NCBI GenBank assembly: GCA_025357835.1
Contig: JANYLM010000081.1
Location: 1-64,000, forward strand
Direction of reading: 5' to 3'
Length of the DNA stretch: 64,000 nucleotides
DNA from: Gammaproteobacteria bacterium
GTDB lineage: Bacteria; Pseudomonadota; Gammaproteobacteria; Steroidobacterales; Steroidobacteraceae
Positions 17,335-26,205 of this stretch are shown in pieces (within the stretch, counting starts at the first letter, position 1; the number at the start of each line of letters is the position of its first letter). Made by a program: the position numbers and the translations under genes. The notes below the pieces were generated by a model. That model saw only the letters and a list, made by a program, of their open reading frames with translations. It was not told the origin of the DNA and ran no database searches.

Positions 17335-18537
17335 CTAGAACTCCGCAGGCGGGGTCGCGCGACGGCGCTCTGGCGCAAAAAAGGGACGCTCGACCACCTG
17401 TGCTCGCGACATTCGGCGCTCCCATACGAGTTCACGGTTCAAGTAGATTTCCGCCCAGACCGTCGAGCCGATCTGGAAGTGCGGTGCATCGACGATAGCA
17501 AGAGCGATGTTGCGCTTGCAAGTCGGCGACCAAATCGCCGAAGTGACGCTGCCGATCTCGCGTTTGCCGCTGTCGTCGGTATAGAGAAGCGCATTGTGGG
17601 CCGGCTTGTTGCCCGCGATGTCCAGGCCGACGAGCTGGCGGCGCGGCCCTTGGGTCTTCTCCTGCAGCAGTGCACGCCGCCCCGTGAAATGTCCCTTGTT
17701 GAAATCCACCAGCCAACCAAGACCGAGTTCCAGCGGCGAACGATCGCGTCCGGTGCGAATAGTGTGTTCGGCGGACACAAAATCGACGTTTGGTAACAGG
17801 AATCCGGCTTCGATGCGGGCGACATTCAGCGCCTGCGAACCGATGGCGCGTATGCCCCGCGAACGCCCCGCCTCCATCAAAGCGTCCCAGAGACCCAAGG
17901 CGGCCCCTGGCTCCATCCATAGCTCGTAGCCCAAGTCCCCGGTAAAACCCGTGCGGGACACGGTCAGCGGATGGGCTCCGAGCATGAAGTAGCCGATTTC
18001 AAACGGCTTGAGTTTCTCGACCCCCCACAAACCCATGGTCTTGAGTACCGCACAAGAGGTAGGACCCTGGACCGCCAGCGCGGCTATCTGTTCGGTAACC
18101 TCGACGATCTGCACGTCGAAGCCAATCGCGGAATCGAGCAGCCAGTCGATCTGGCGTTCCGCGGTGCAAATTCGATAGTCGCTCTCTCCCATGCGAAAGA
18201 TGGTGCCATCATCGATGAGATGCCCCGCATCGTTGCACCACACGCAGTACGCGACTCGATCCGGCCTGAGCTTGGCGACATCTCGGGTCACCAGGCGATT
18301 AAGATAGGGCATCGCTTCTGGACCCGACACGCGGTACTTCACCATCGGTGTCAAGTCATACAGCGTCGTGGCATTGCGGATGGAGAAATATTCCTGCTCC
18401 ATCGTGGAGAAGACGTCTACCGTCGTATATCCCGCCCACGGAACGAAGCTATCAATCTGGGAGAGCGCGCGGGCACGCTCGTGAAACGGAGTTTTGAGCA
18501 GCGGTTGCTTGAAGTGCGGCGCAAGGGATTCGGTCAT
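17335..18537 (-). CDS. GcvT-like folate-dependent aminomethyltransferase
   Basis: This 400-residue homologue of the glycine-cleavage T protein has the folate-binding N-terminal domain with the acidic turn around GHLIDDGTIFRMGESDYRI (in part), the second-domain motif SRTGFTGDLGYELWM, and a C-terminal barrel (KRNIALAIVD...). T-protein-like enzymes pass a one-carbon unit from an N-methyl or aminomethyl group to tetrahydrofolate. It is not glycine cleavage T itself: no gcvH or gcvP accompanies it. Instead it sits 4 bp after two flavoprotein oxidoreductases and 5 bp before a polyamine-type ABC ATPase, pointing to oxidative demethylation of an imported N-methylated amine. ATG 18537 directly follows the upstream stop; the frame opens 16 codons earlier inside the neighbour. 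Confidence 0.82.
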   Translation of the reverse strand: MTESLAPHFKQPLLKTPFHERARALSQIDSFVPWAGYTTVDVFSTMEQEYFSIRNATTLYDLTPMVKYRVSGPEAMPYLNRLVTRDVAKLRPDRVAYCVWCNDAGHLIDDGTIFRMGESDYRICTAERQIDWLLDSAIGFDVQIVEVTEQIAALAVQGPTSCAVLKTMGLWGVEKLKPFEIGYFMLGAHPLTVSRTGFTGDLGYELWMEPGAALGLWDALMEAGRSRGIRAIGSQALNVARIEAGFLLPNVDFVSAEHTIRTGRDRSPLELGLGWLVDFNKGHFTGRRALLQEKTQGPRRQLVGLDIAGNKPAHNALLYTDDSGKREIGSVTSAIWSPTCKRNIALAIVDAPHFQIGSTVWAEIYLNRELVWERRMSRAQVVERPFFAPERRRATPPAEF

Positions 18538-18541
18538 TGAT

Positions 18542-20119
18542 TTAGCTCGATTTGAGTACTTGTTGTGCGGCATTGCGACCGGCAACGCCCATCACCCCGC
18601 CGCCAGGATGGCAGCCGGCGCCGCACAGGAACAAGCCGTCCATGGGCGTACGGTACTGAGCCGCCCCCGGCACCGGGCGCACCATCAGGAATTGATCGAA
18701 GGCCAAATCCCCGTGATGCCAGTGCCCACCGCTAATGCGAAACTCCTGCTCAATATCGGCCGGAGTCAGCAGCTCCGCCCCAACGATGCAGCCGCGAAGG
18801 CCGGGTGTAAATTTTTCCAATTGCTTCAATGCCGTGTCCATGAAACGCTGCCGGCCGCTCTGCCAACCCTCCTTCAGCGCATACGGTGCATATTGCACAA
18901 TGGCCGACAACACATGTTGTCCGGCCGGCGCCAGCGTCGGGTCATTAGCCGTAGGAACGGTGATTTCCATGATGGGTGCCCCTGAAAATTCGCCGTATTT
19001 CGAGTGATTGTAAGCGTGCTCGATGTGCTGCAGCGAGGGTGCGATGAGCAATCGGCCGCTCAAGGCCGATCCATCCACACCGCTGAACGCCGGCGCTCGA
19101 TTCAATGCCAGATGCAGCTTGGCGGCCAGCCCGTGAGAGCGAATATGGTTGACTCGACGCACGAAGCCGGTGTCGAGATAACGCGCACCCAACAGGCGCA
19201 GAAAGGTCACCTTTGGATCGGCACTGGAAATCACGCTGTGCGCACCGATGCTTTCGCCGGATTCGAGCACTACTCCGCAGGCGCGATCGCCCTCGACCAC
19301 AATGGTCGCCACCGGCGCGCCGGTACGTATGGTAGCGCCGGCCGCACTCGCCGACTTGGCGAGCGCGTCGCACAGCGCGCCCATGCCGCCCTTGGGCTGC
19401 GACAGCCCCGCAGCTCCCGCCGCGGATTGACCCGCCAGTCGATATAGCAGCGTCAACACGGTGCCGGGCGAGCGAGGCCCTAAATTGGCGCCCAGCACGG
19501 CATCGAAACCCAGCGCTCCCTTGAGCGCCGCCGAGTCGAAGTTCTCCTCGAGCAAATCATAGACATTCATGCCGATGATCCGCAGCAGCTCGCGCATGTC
19601 GCGCCTGCCCAGCTTGCGTATCTCCCAGCCTATCCGCAACATCGACAGACGGTCGGCCCAGGCCGTCGTGCCCAGGCGCGGGGGTAGCCGCGACAACATC
19701 GGCGCCAGGGCTGCGGCGAAACGCCGCATGCGAGCGGTATAGACCGCATAGGCCTGAGCGTCCGCAACCGACAGTCCCTGCTGTGCCTCCTCCAGCCCCA
19801 GACCTAGGCCCCCGCCGCCGACGACCACCGCCGTACTCGGCATGCCACGCGCCGCCCATTCCAGGCCATGCGCTTCGAGCTGTAATTCACGCGACAGATC
19901 CGCCGGCATCAGATGCAGCAGGTGCGCGCCGGCCGAGACGCGGAAACCGGGCGCGAACTCTCGCGTCAGCGCCGCTCCGCCCACCTGGGCCCCGGCCTCG
20001 AGCACCAGCACCGAGCGGCCGCCGCGTGCCAGCAAGCCTGCGCACACCAGCCCATTGTGACCGCCGCCGATGACGACACAGTCGTAGCGCGATTGCGTTG
20101 TCGAGGCAGCGACGGTCAA
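18542..20119 (-). CDS. FAD-dependent oxidoreductase, PYROXD2/CrtI-like (copy 1)
   Basis: This protein of about 525 residues has the N-terminal dinucleotide motif VIGGGHNGLVCAGLLARGG, followed by LVLEAGAQVGGAALT, and ends with the flavin-contact motif LCGAGCHPGGGVMGVAGRN. Both mark the phytoene-desaturase-like amine/desaturase flavoproteins. The substrate is unknown; the GcvT-like gene 4 bp downstream suggests oxidation of a C-N bond. TTG 20119 overlaps the stop of the second copy by 4 bp and is the best start, since residues before it belong to the neighbour's reading frame. The two copies are clearly related, with different N-terminal lengths and moderate divergence, so they may form a heterodimer. 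Confidence 0.82.
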   Translation of the reverse strand: MTVAASTTQSRYDCVVIGGGHNGLVCAGLLARGGRSVLVLEAGAQVGGAALTREFAPGFRVSAGAHLLHLMPADLSRELQLEAHGLEWAARGMPSTAVVVGGGGLGLGLEEAQQGLSVADAQAYAVYTARMRRFAAALAPMLSRLPPRLGTTAWADRLSMLRIGWEIRKLGRRDMRELLRIIGMNVYDLLEENFDSAALKGALGFDAVLGANLGPRSPGTVLTLLYRLAGQSAAGAAGLSQPKGGMGALCDALAKSASAAGATIRTGAPVATIVVEGDRACGVVLESGESIGAHSVISSADPKVTFLRLLGARYLDTGFVRRVNHIRSHGLAAKLHLALNRAPAFSGVDGSALSGRLLIAPSLQHIEHAYNHSKYGEFSGAPIMEITVPTANDPTLAPAGQHVLSAIVQYAPYALKEGWQSGRQRFMDTALKQLEKFTPGLRGCIVGAELLTPADIEQEFRISGGHWHHGDLAFDQFLMVRPVPGAAQYRTPMDGLFLCGAGCHPGGGVMGVAGRNAAQQVLKSS

Positions 20120-21729
20120 TTTGCCCGCCCCAGGTCGCGCAGCACCGCACGAGCCGCATTGGCGCCGGGCGCGCCCATGACGCCGCCGCCCGGATGCGTG
20201 CTGGAACCGCACATGTACACGCCGCGCACCGGCGCTCGGTACTGTGCATAGCCCGGCACCGGCCGGTTGAAGAGCAGCTGATCCATGGTCAATTCGCCCT
20301 GAAAGATATTGCCTTCGGTGAGCCCCACTTCATTCTCGATATCCCAGGGCGTACGAATTTCGGCATGCAGAATCAGTTCTTTGAAGTTGGGGCTATGCTG
20401 CGCAATAGTGTCGATCACGGTATCGCCGAAGGCCCTGCGTTTGGCGGCGTCCCAGGGACCGTCGGCCAACTCATAGGGACAGTATTGAACGAAGACGGAC
20501 ATGTAGTGCTTGCCGTCGGGAACCATCGTCGGATCGATCTGCGAGGGAATGAGCATGTCGATGTAGGGAGCCCGCGACCAACGTCCGTCCTTCCAATCGT
20601 CATAGGCATGCTCCATCATTTCGATGGTATCGGTGACGTGCATGTCGCCGCGAATGCTGGGTGAGCCCTCTGGTATGGCCGGGAACCGCGGCATGCCGTC
20701 CAGGGCGATGTTCAGTTTTCCAGACGAGCCGCGAATCTTGAAGTTCTTCACCTGCCTTAGGAACTCGTCGGGCAAGTCTTTGGAATCCATGGTTTCGAGA
20801 AAAGTCCTGCGCACGTCCAGATTCGAAATCACCAGCGGCGCATGAATTTCCTCGCCGCCCGCCAGCGCGACTCCGGACGCGCGCCCGTTGCGCACCAGGA
20901 TTTTCGCGACGGGCGCCGCGCTGCGGATCGTGCCCCCGCTGGCCTCGAACGACGCGCCGAGCGCCTTGGTGATGGAGCCCATTCCGCCGCGCGCGAAGCC
21001 CCAGGCGCCTACCGTGTCGTCGATATCACCCATGTAATGATGCAACAGCACATAGGCCGTACCGGGCGAGCGCGGCCCCAGGGCCGTGCCGATGATGGAA
21101 CTGCCGGCGAAATGCGCCTTGACGATTTCGCTCTCGAAATATTCGTCGAGAAAATCCGCGGCGCTCATGGTCCAGAAACGCAGTGTGTCGTACATGCGCT
21201 CTTCGCCCAGGCCGTGGAAACGCCTGCCGAGGTACAGCAATTCCTGGATATCGCGCGGCTTGAAGGACGTAGGGTCCGGCGGCTCACGCATGAGCAGCGG
21301 CTTGATGAACTTGCACTGCCGCATCACGTCGCGGGCATAGCGATCGTAGGCTTCCGCATCGCGCGTCGAATGCCGGGCGATCTCGCGGCGCAGCGCGTCG
21401 TGATTGTCGTAATTGGCCAGATGCCCACCGCCCTGCATCATGGTGACTCCGCCTTCGTAGGGAATCACCTGCAATCCATACTTCGGCAGCTCGAGAGTGC
21501 GAATGATCTCGGGCCGCAGCAAGCTGCACACGTACGAGCAATTCGAGTACGTGAAATTCTCGTACAGCTGGCGACTGACCGCCGCACCGCCGATATAGGG
21601 CTGGCGTTCAAGGACCAAAACCTTGAGCCCCGAACGCGCGAGATAGCATCCGGCGACCAAGCCGTTGTGGCCGGCTCCGACAATGATGGCATCCAGGTCC
21701 CTAGGCGTTCGCACGGCGCCGCCGCTCAA
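20116..21729 (-). CDS. FAD-dependent oxidoreductase, PYROXD2/CrtI-like (copy 2)
   Basis: This 537-residue paralogue of the next gene has AIIVGAGHNGLVAGCYLARSG and VLVLERQPYIGGAAVSR at the N-terminus, and the closing motif CGSSTHPGGGVMGAPGANAAR. No signal peptide is seen, so it should act in the cytoplasm. Its start overlaps the aminotransferase stop by 4 bp (ATGA) and its stop overlaps the first copy, so three genes are translationally coupled. A role in oxidising an N-methyl amine or desaturating a small substrate is inference from the GcvT-like and transporter neighbours; carotenoid synthesis is unlikely because no crtB-like gene is here. Confidence 0.82.
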   Translation of the reverse strand: MSGGAVRTPRDLDAIIVGAGHNGLVAGCYLARSGLKVLVLERQPYIGGAAVSRQLYENFTYSNCSYVCSLLRPEIIRTLELPKYGLQVIPYEGGVTMMQGGGHLANYDNHDALRREIARHSTRDAEAYDRYARDVMRQCKFIKPLLMREPPDPTSFKPRDIQELLYLGRRFHGLGEERMYDTLRFWTMSAADFLDEYFESEIVKAHFAGSSIIGTALGPRSPGTAYVLLHHYMGDIDDTVGAWGFARGGMGSITKALGASFEASGGTIRSAAPVAKILVRNGRASGVALAGGEEIHAPLVISNLDVRRTFLETMDSKDLPDEFLRQVKNFKIRGSSGKLNIALDGMPRFPAIPEGSPSIRGDMHVTDTIEMMEHAYDDWKDGRWSRAPYIDMLIPSQIDPTMVPDGKHYMSVFVQYCPYELADGPWDAAKRRAFGDTVIDTIAQHSPNFKELILHAEIRTPWDIENEVGLTEGNIFQGELTMDQLLFNRPVPGYAQYRAPVRGVYMCGSSTHPGGGVMGAPGANAARAVLRDLGRAN

Positions 21730-23054
21730 GCGGTCACTTTGTGCGTGGCGCCGCCCGACTTCAATGTGACATCCACCGCGATCTCGAAGCCTTTCAGCGT
21801 GTCGGCGAGGCAGGATGCGTCGTGCGCCGCGGAGACGAACCAGGGCTCTCGCGAATCGGGCTCACACAGCACGCCCTCATCGTGCAGCACCTGCGCCATG
21901 GCATCGTAGAAAGAATAATCGCTGCTCTTCCAGGCGCGATAATTGCGCGGCGGCTCATGCGCGAAATACAAGCCGCTCATGGACGGATGGCCGACGAAGC
22001 TATGGGCTATCCCCCGCGCGCTGAGCGCGGCGCGCATGCCATTGCGCAGGCGAGTGCCGTAATCGGCGATTCGCTCCAGCGCATCGGTCTCATCGAGAAT
22101 CTGCAGGGTCTTCTCCGCGGCCGCCAGGGATATGGAATGCGCGGTATAGGTGCCGCCGTGCGCCACGCCATTGCCGATCTTGCGCATGATTTCCTCGCGG
22201 CCCGCGAGCACGGATATGGGATAGCCATTGGCCACGGCCTTGGCGAAGGTGCAAAGATCGGCGTTCACGCCGTACAGTTCCTGCACGCCGCCGCGCGCGA
22301 CTCTGAATCCGGTCTTGACCTCGTCGATGAGCAGCACCACACCGTGCTTGTCGCACAGGGTCCTCGCGGCTCGCAGATATTCCGGATCCGCGGCTATCCC
22401 CAAGCAATTACCCATGATGGGTTCGATGAGCAGGCAGGCGATTCGATGCGAGTGACGCTTGAAAACGTCTTCCAACTGATTCGCATCATTGGCCTGCACG
22501 AAGTGCGCAAAGCTGCGGGTGCTGAGCGGCACACCTTCGCTGTACGGCTTAACTTCGGGGTCGCCCACCTGCGACCATTTGTCCATAGGGGTAAACCACA
22601 TGGCTGCGTCGAACAGCCCGTGATAGCCACCCTCCAGAATCACATAGTCGTCTTTGCCCGTGTAGGCGCGCGCCAGGCGCAGGCCCGCCATAACGGCTTC
22701 GGTACCGGAGTTGGAGAAACGCACGAGTTCGGCGGCAGGCACCATTTTGGAAATGCGCTCGGCCACGGTGAATTCGCGTTCGGTGGACAGGGCAAACACG
22801 CCCCCCACTTGCATGCCTTCGCGGGCCGCTTGATCGACTTCCGGGTGGGCGTAACCGAGAATCGCCGGACCATAGCCCATGCGGTAGTCCACGTATTCAT
22901 TGTCGTCGAGATCGGTTATGCGCGCGCCGACTCCGCGCTTCACATAGATGGTGCGATCCTCTCCCCAGTAGCGGAAATTGGACGCCACCCCGAGCGGCAG
23001 GCGCTTGACGGCGCGTTGGAATTGCGCATTGCTCTTGGTCAGTTTTCTGGCCAT
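21726..23054 (-). CDS. Class III aminotransferase, HemL-like
   Basis: This 442-residue PLP enzyme resembles glutamate-1-semialdehyde aminomutases and related transaminases: RFSNSGTEAVMAGLRLARAYTG (in part), LIDEVKTGFR, and the PLP-binding lysine in CTFAKAVANGYPI. It is the first gene of a leftward unit with two flavoproteins, a GcvT-like protein, a transporter ATPase and a secreted hydrolase, and overlaps the next start by 4 bp. It is not the heme-pathway enzyme by context; transamination of an amine or amino-aldehyde from the imported substrate is more likely. Confidence 0.85.
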   Translation of the reverse strand: MARKLTKSNAQFQRAVKRLPLGVASNFRYWGEDRTIYVKRGVGARITDLDDNEYVDYRMGYGPAILGYAHPEVDQAAREGMQVGGVFALSTEREFTVAERISKMVPAAELVRFSNSGTEAVMAGLRLARAYTGKDDYVILEGGYHGLFDAAMWFTPMDKWSQVGDPEVKPYSEGVPLSTRSFAHFVQANDANQLEDVFKRHSHRIACLLIEPIMGNCLGIAADPEYLRAARTLCDKHGVVLLIDEVKTGFRVARGGVQELYGVNADLCTFAKAVANGYPISVLAGREEIMRKIGNGVAHGGTYTAHSISLAAAEKTLQILDETDALERIADYGTRLRNGMRAALSARGIAHSFVGHPSMSGLYFAHEPPRNYRAWKSSDYSFYDAMAQVLHDEGVLCEPDSREPWFVSAAHDASCLADTLKGFEIAVDVTLKSGGATHKVTA

Positions 23055-23318
23055 GACGTTCCCTTTATTCTGATTGGGTATCGATAGGATGACGACCGTA
23101 ACATTCGCCGTACGCCTCGTCTATAATTATTATATACCCATATAAATTGAGCGTCGGACCTCCCACCGGCAGCGTGGACAAAGCCCGCGGCCCCTGCGGA
23201 ATCAGGGACCTAAATCAAGGTGTTTGCCGTTGAATATCATGATGCATTGCTCCGACTTGCCAATGAAGCACCCTTCAGCGTACATTAAATGACCATATAA
23301 TCGCCGTCGGGGAAAGCA
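23055..23318. promoter_or_regulatory. Divergent control region, aminotransferase operon / Rieske oxygenase
   Basis: This 264-bp region contains an AT-rich core (23122-23146) that includes ATTATA at 23129-23134, i.e. TATAAT in the leftward direction, a candidate -10 for the aminotransferase operon. A consensus TATAAT at 23296-23301 lies 17 bp before the Rieske ATG, which would give a very short leader with GGGGAA as ribosome site. No good -35 stands 17 bp further up, so an activator may be needed. CCATATAA occurs at both places (23138-23145, 23293-23300), 155 bp apart, a possible shared regulator or looping site. Confidence 0.4.
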
Positions 23319-24485
23319 ATGACCAACGCATCCGTCGCAAAGCGCGCCGACGACTCGCCAAGCGCCTTGCCGCACGCACTGCCCGCCTGGGTCTACAACA
23401 ACCGCGAATTGACTCGTCTGGAACTCGAACGCATTCTCATGCCGAGTTGGCAGATCGTGTGCCATGTCAATTCCATCCCCAAGACCGGCGATTACGAGAC
23501 CTTCGATTTGGGTCCGGAAAGTGTCATGGTGCTGCGCGATCGCGATGGTTCCGTACGCGGCTTTCACAATGTGTGCCGGCACCGCGGAGCCCGCTTGCTG
23601 GACGGCTCGGGAAACTGTCCCGCCACCATCACCTGCCCCTATCACGGTTGGACCTACCGGCAGGACGGCGCTCTGATCGGTATGCCCGTTCGCGAGAGCT
23701 TTCCCGGACTCGATCGCACCGAGCTTGGGCTGCGTCCGGTTCGGACCGACATAGCCTTCGGTTTCATCTTTGTCTGCCTTACCGGCGACCCTCCGCCGGT
23801 GTCGCAGGTGTGGGGGCGCTTGGCCGAGGAGCTTCTGCCCTATAGGCTCGAAGCGATGGTACCGATCGAGCCCATTTCCCAAGAGACGTGGCACGTCGAT
23901 TGGAAGATAGCGATGGACAATTACCTCGAGTCCTATCACGTGCCTATCGGTCACCCCGGGCTGTATCGCATGTTTACGCCGGACTATGAAGACCAGGCTT
24001 CGGTGCCGGGCGTCGCCCGAGGCACTAGCTGGCTGCGCGACCAGGCATCACCGCGCTGGGCGGAAGGCTTGTATCAGCGGATGATAGGCGGTGTCGCCAC
24101 GCACTTGCCCGAAGAGCAGCGCCGCTGCTGGCGCTTCTACAGCGCACTGCCGAACTTGGGGCTTGATGTGTACCCCGAGCGCATGGACTTCTTCCAGGTG
24201 TTGCCGGACGGCCCAGGCCGTTGCATCGTTCGCGGCGGCGTGTTCGGACTACCCGATGACCGCCGCGAAATGCGCGCCATTCGTTACTTGAGCTCGCGCA
24301 TCAACACGCAAGTGAATAACGAGGACAAGTGGCTCTGCGGCCGTGTGCAGCGCGGGCTCGCCTCCGGCAGCTACAAGCCGGGACCTCTATCGCAGCTCGA
24401 ACGTTGGATGCACGAATTCCACAATCTACTGCGCGAACGCATTCCGGAATTCGCTCTGGCGAACGCGCCAAAACACTTTGGTTGA
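23319..24485 (+). CDS. Rieske non-heme iron oxygenase, alpha subunit (GbcA/CMO-like)
   Basis: The 388-residue enzyme has the Rieske [2Fe-2S] ligands Cys86, His88 (CRHRG) and Cys106, His109 (CPYHGW), and a mononuclear iron site His207, His212 (ESYHVPIGHPG) with Asp336 as the likely third ligand. Glu204 occupies the position that bridges the two centres, where naphthalene dioxygenase has Asp; Glu is also found in carnitine and glycine betaine oxygenases. Family members remove N-methyl groups or hydroxylate quaternary amines with O2 and electrons from a separate reductase. No reductase gene is in the window. It stands alone, facing an aldehyde dehydrogenase. Glycine betaine, stachydrine or a similar betaine are candidate substrates. 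Confidence 0.88.
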   Translation: MTNASVAKRADDSPSALPHALPAWVYNNRELTRLELERILMPSWQIVCHVNSIPKTGDYETFDLGPESVMVLRDRDGSVRGFHNVCRHRGARLLDGSGNCPATITCPYHGWTYRQDGALIGMPVRESFPGLDRTELGLRPVRTDIAFGFIFVCLTGDPPPVSQVWGRLAEELLPYRLEAMVPIEPISQETWHVDWKIAMDNYLESYHVPIGHPGLYRMFTPDYEDQASVPGVARGTSWLRDQASPRWAEGLYQRMIGGVATHLPEEQRRCWRFYSALPNLGLDVYPERMDFFQVLPDGPGRCIVRGGVFGLPDDRREMRAIRYLSSRINTQVNNEDKWLCGRVQRGLASGSYKPGPLSQLERWMHEFHNLLRERIPEFALANAPKHFG

Positions 24486-24553
24486 GTTAACCGGAACGGA
24501 ATTGTACTTAGCAACTGATATTGGTTTGTTCGGCGCTTGAAGCGCCGGCAAGA

Positions 24554-24584
24554 GGGGTGGGTGCGCCCGGGGCGTACCCACCCC
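24554..24584. terminator. Strong 14-bp GC hairpin between convergent genes
   Basis: GGGGTGGGTGCGCC (24554-24567) pairs with GGCGTACCCACCCC (24571-24584) with one G-U pair and a 3-base loop. It lies between the stops of the Rieske oxygenase and the aldehyde dehydrogenase, so it could stop transcription from both sides. There is no U-run after it, so it is not a classical intrinsic terminator. Confidence 0.5.
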
Positions 24585-24650
24585 GTTCCTGGGCTCAAGC
24601 TGCTGAGCAAACCGCACTCGATTCGCGATATTGAGGACGACCCACTCGAG

Positions 24651-26150
24651 TTAGCCCAGATTGATCCAGGCGGACTTTGTCTGCGTGTAAGAAATCAGGC
24701 TCTCTACGCATTTGTCGCGGCCTTGACCTGACTGTTTGTAGCCGCCGAAAGGCTGGGTCATGTCGCCATGGTCGAAGCAATTCACCCAGATGACACCGGC
24801 TTCGAGATCGCGGACGGTCTTGTGCGCCACGCTCAAATCGCGCGTCCACACCGATGCCGCCAGCCCATAGATCGAGTCATTGGCCACGCTCAGTGCTTCG
24901 GCCAGCCCATCTACCTCGATGGCGGCCGCCACTGGGCCGAAAATCTCTTCTTGCGCGATGGTCATGCGGTTGTTGACGCCGGAAAACAGAGTGGGATTGA
25001 CGAAGGCTCCGGGCAGATCCGGCGAGCTGCCGCCGAACTCCAGCCGCGCTCCTTCGGATTTGCCGCGGGTGATGTAGCTCATGACCCGCAAACGGTGCGC
25101 CGCGGTCACCAGCGGACCCAAATTAGTGGTCGGATCGAGGGGATCGCCGGCCCGATAGGCATCCTTGCCGCGCTCGATAAATCGCGCCAAAAACTCCTTG
25201 GCGATGGGTTTGTCGAGCAGCAGCCGGGATCCCGCGTTGCACACCTCACCCATGTTTCCGTAGATACCGTTGATGGCGTAGGTCACGGCCGTGTCGAGAT
25301 CCGGCAGGTCGGCGAGGAATATTTGCGGAGTCTTGCCGCCGCATTCGAGGCTGACGCGTTTCATATTGGATTGGCCAGCATAAATCAGCATTTGCTTGCC
25401 GATTTCGGTCGAACCGGTAAAGGCAATCTTGGCCACGTCGTTGTGCAGCGCCAGCGCCGCGCCGGCGGTTTCGCCCAAGCCGTTAACCACATTGAACACA
25501 CCCGGCGGCCCCCCTGCCTCAACGAACAGCTGCGCCATCAGCAATCCCGACAGCGGCGATTGTTCGGCCGGCTTCAAAACCACTGAATTGCCAGCGGCCA
25601 GAGCCGGCGCGACCTTCCAAGCAGCCATCAATAGGGGGTAATTCCACGGCACGATGCATCCGACCACGCCCAATGGTTCGCGCAGAATGTAGTGAAATGC
25701 GTCCGCGGCGGTGGCGGTCACCATGCCGTCGATCTTGTCGATCAATTCGCCAAAGTAGGCGAAATTGCGCGCCGCCGCCGGCACATCAATGGTCACCATA
25801 TCGGTGATGGGCTTGCCCATGCACAGAGTATCGAGCAGCGAAAATTTCTCAGTATTCTCTTCCAGGAGCCGGCTATACGCCGCCATGACCGCCATGCGAT
25901 CGCGTGGCGCCTTGCGGCTCCAGACGCGCGACGCGAAGCTGCGCTTGGCCGCGGCCACGGCCGTGTCGATGTCGGCCGCGGTGCCGGCGCTCACCTCGCA
26001 TAGGGGCGCTCCGGTAGTGGGATTCACGACGGTGAATCGGCCGCGGGCGATTGAATCCACGTATTGACCATCGATGAAATGCCGAGTCTCGAAGCGCAGG
26101 CCGGCGGCGCGCGCATGCCAGTCTTTGGTAGTCAGAGAGGTCAAACTCAT
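24651..26150 (-). CDS. Aldehyde dehydrogenase (PuuC/BetB-like)
   Basis: This 499-residue NAD(P)+-dependent aldehyde dehydrogenase has oxyanion Asn in VPWNYPLLMAAWK, general base Glu in SLECGGKTPQIFL, and nucleophile Cys in GNMGEVCNAGSR. It most resembles the aminoaldehyde branch (gamma-glutamyl-aminobutyraldehyde and betaine aldehyde dehydrogenases), fitting oxidation of an aldehyde made from an amine by transaminase or oxygenase. It is 55 bp downstream of the TetR-Rieske fusion on the same strand and so probably co-transcribed with it, as BetB is linked to BetI. GGGAG 8 bases upstream supports ATG 26150. Confidence 0.9.
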   Translation of the reverse strand: MSLTSLTTKDWHARAAGLRFETRHFIDGQYVDSIARGRFTVVNPTTGAPLCEVSAGTAADIDTAVAAAKRSFASRVWSRKAPRDRMAVMAAYSRLLEENTEKFSLLDTLCMGKPITDMVTIDVPAAARNFAYFGELIDKIDGMVTATAADAFHYILREPLGVVGCIVPWNYPLLMAAWKVAPALAAGNSVVLKPAEQSPLSGLLMAQLFVEAGGPPGVFNVVNGLGETAGAALALHNDVAKIAFTGSTEIGKQMLIYAGQSNMKRVSLECGGKTPQIFLADLPDLDTAVTYAINGIYGNMGEVCNAGSRLLLDKPIAKEFLARFIERGKDAYRAGDPLDPTTNLGPLVTAAHRLRVMSYITRGKSEGARLEFGGSSPDLPGAFVNPTLFSGVNNRMTIAQEEIFGPVAAAIEVDGLAEALSVANDSIYGLAASVWTRDLSVAHKTVRDLEAGVIWVNCFDHGDMTQPFGGYKQSGQGRDKCVESLISYTQTKSAWINLG

Positions 26151-26205
26151 AAGCCATACTCCCGATAAATTTCGCGATTAATGCAGTTAAGTATAATGAA
26201 ATTTC

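Noticed and set aside
18542-21729. Carotenoid (phytoene) desaturase pair
   Set aside because: No phytoene synthase, prenyl transferase or cyclase is near; the context is amine catabolism.
21741-23087. 448-codon open frame antisense to the aminotransferase
   Set aside because: The protein is His/Gly-rich without motifs and lies opposite a firm PLP-enzyme gene.
23319-24485. Naming the Rieske enzyme cntA (carnitine oxygenase)
   Set aside because: The Glu bridge is shared by several betaine oxygenases, no cntB reductase is adjacent and carnitine has another complete route here.
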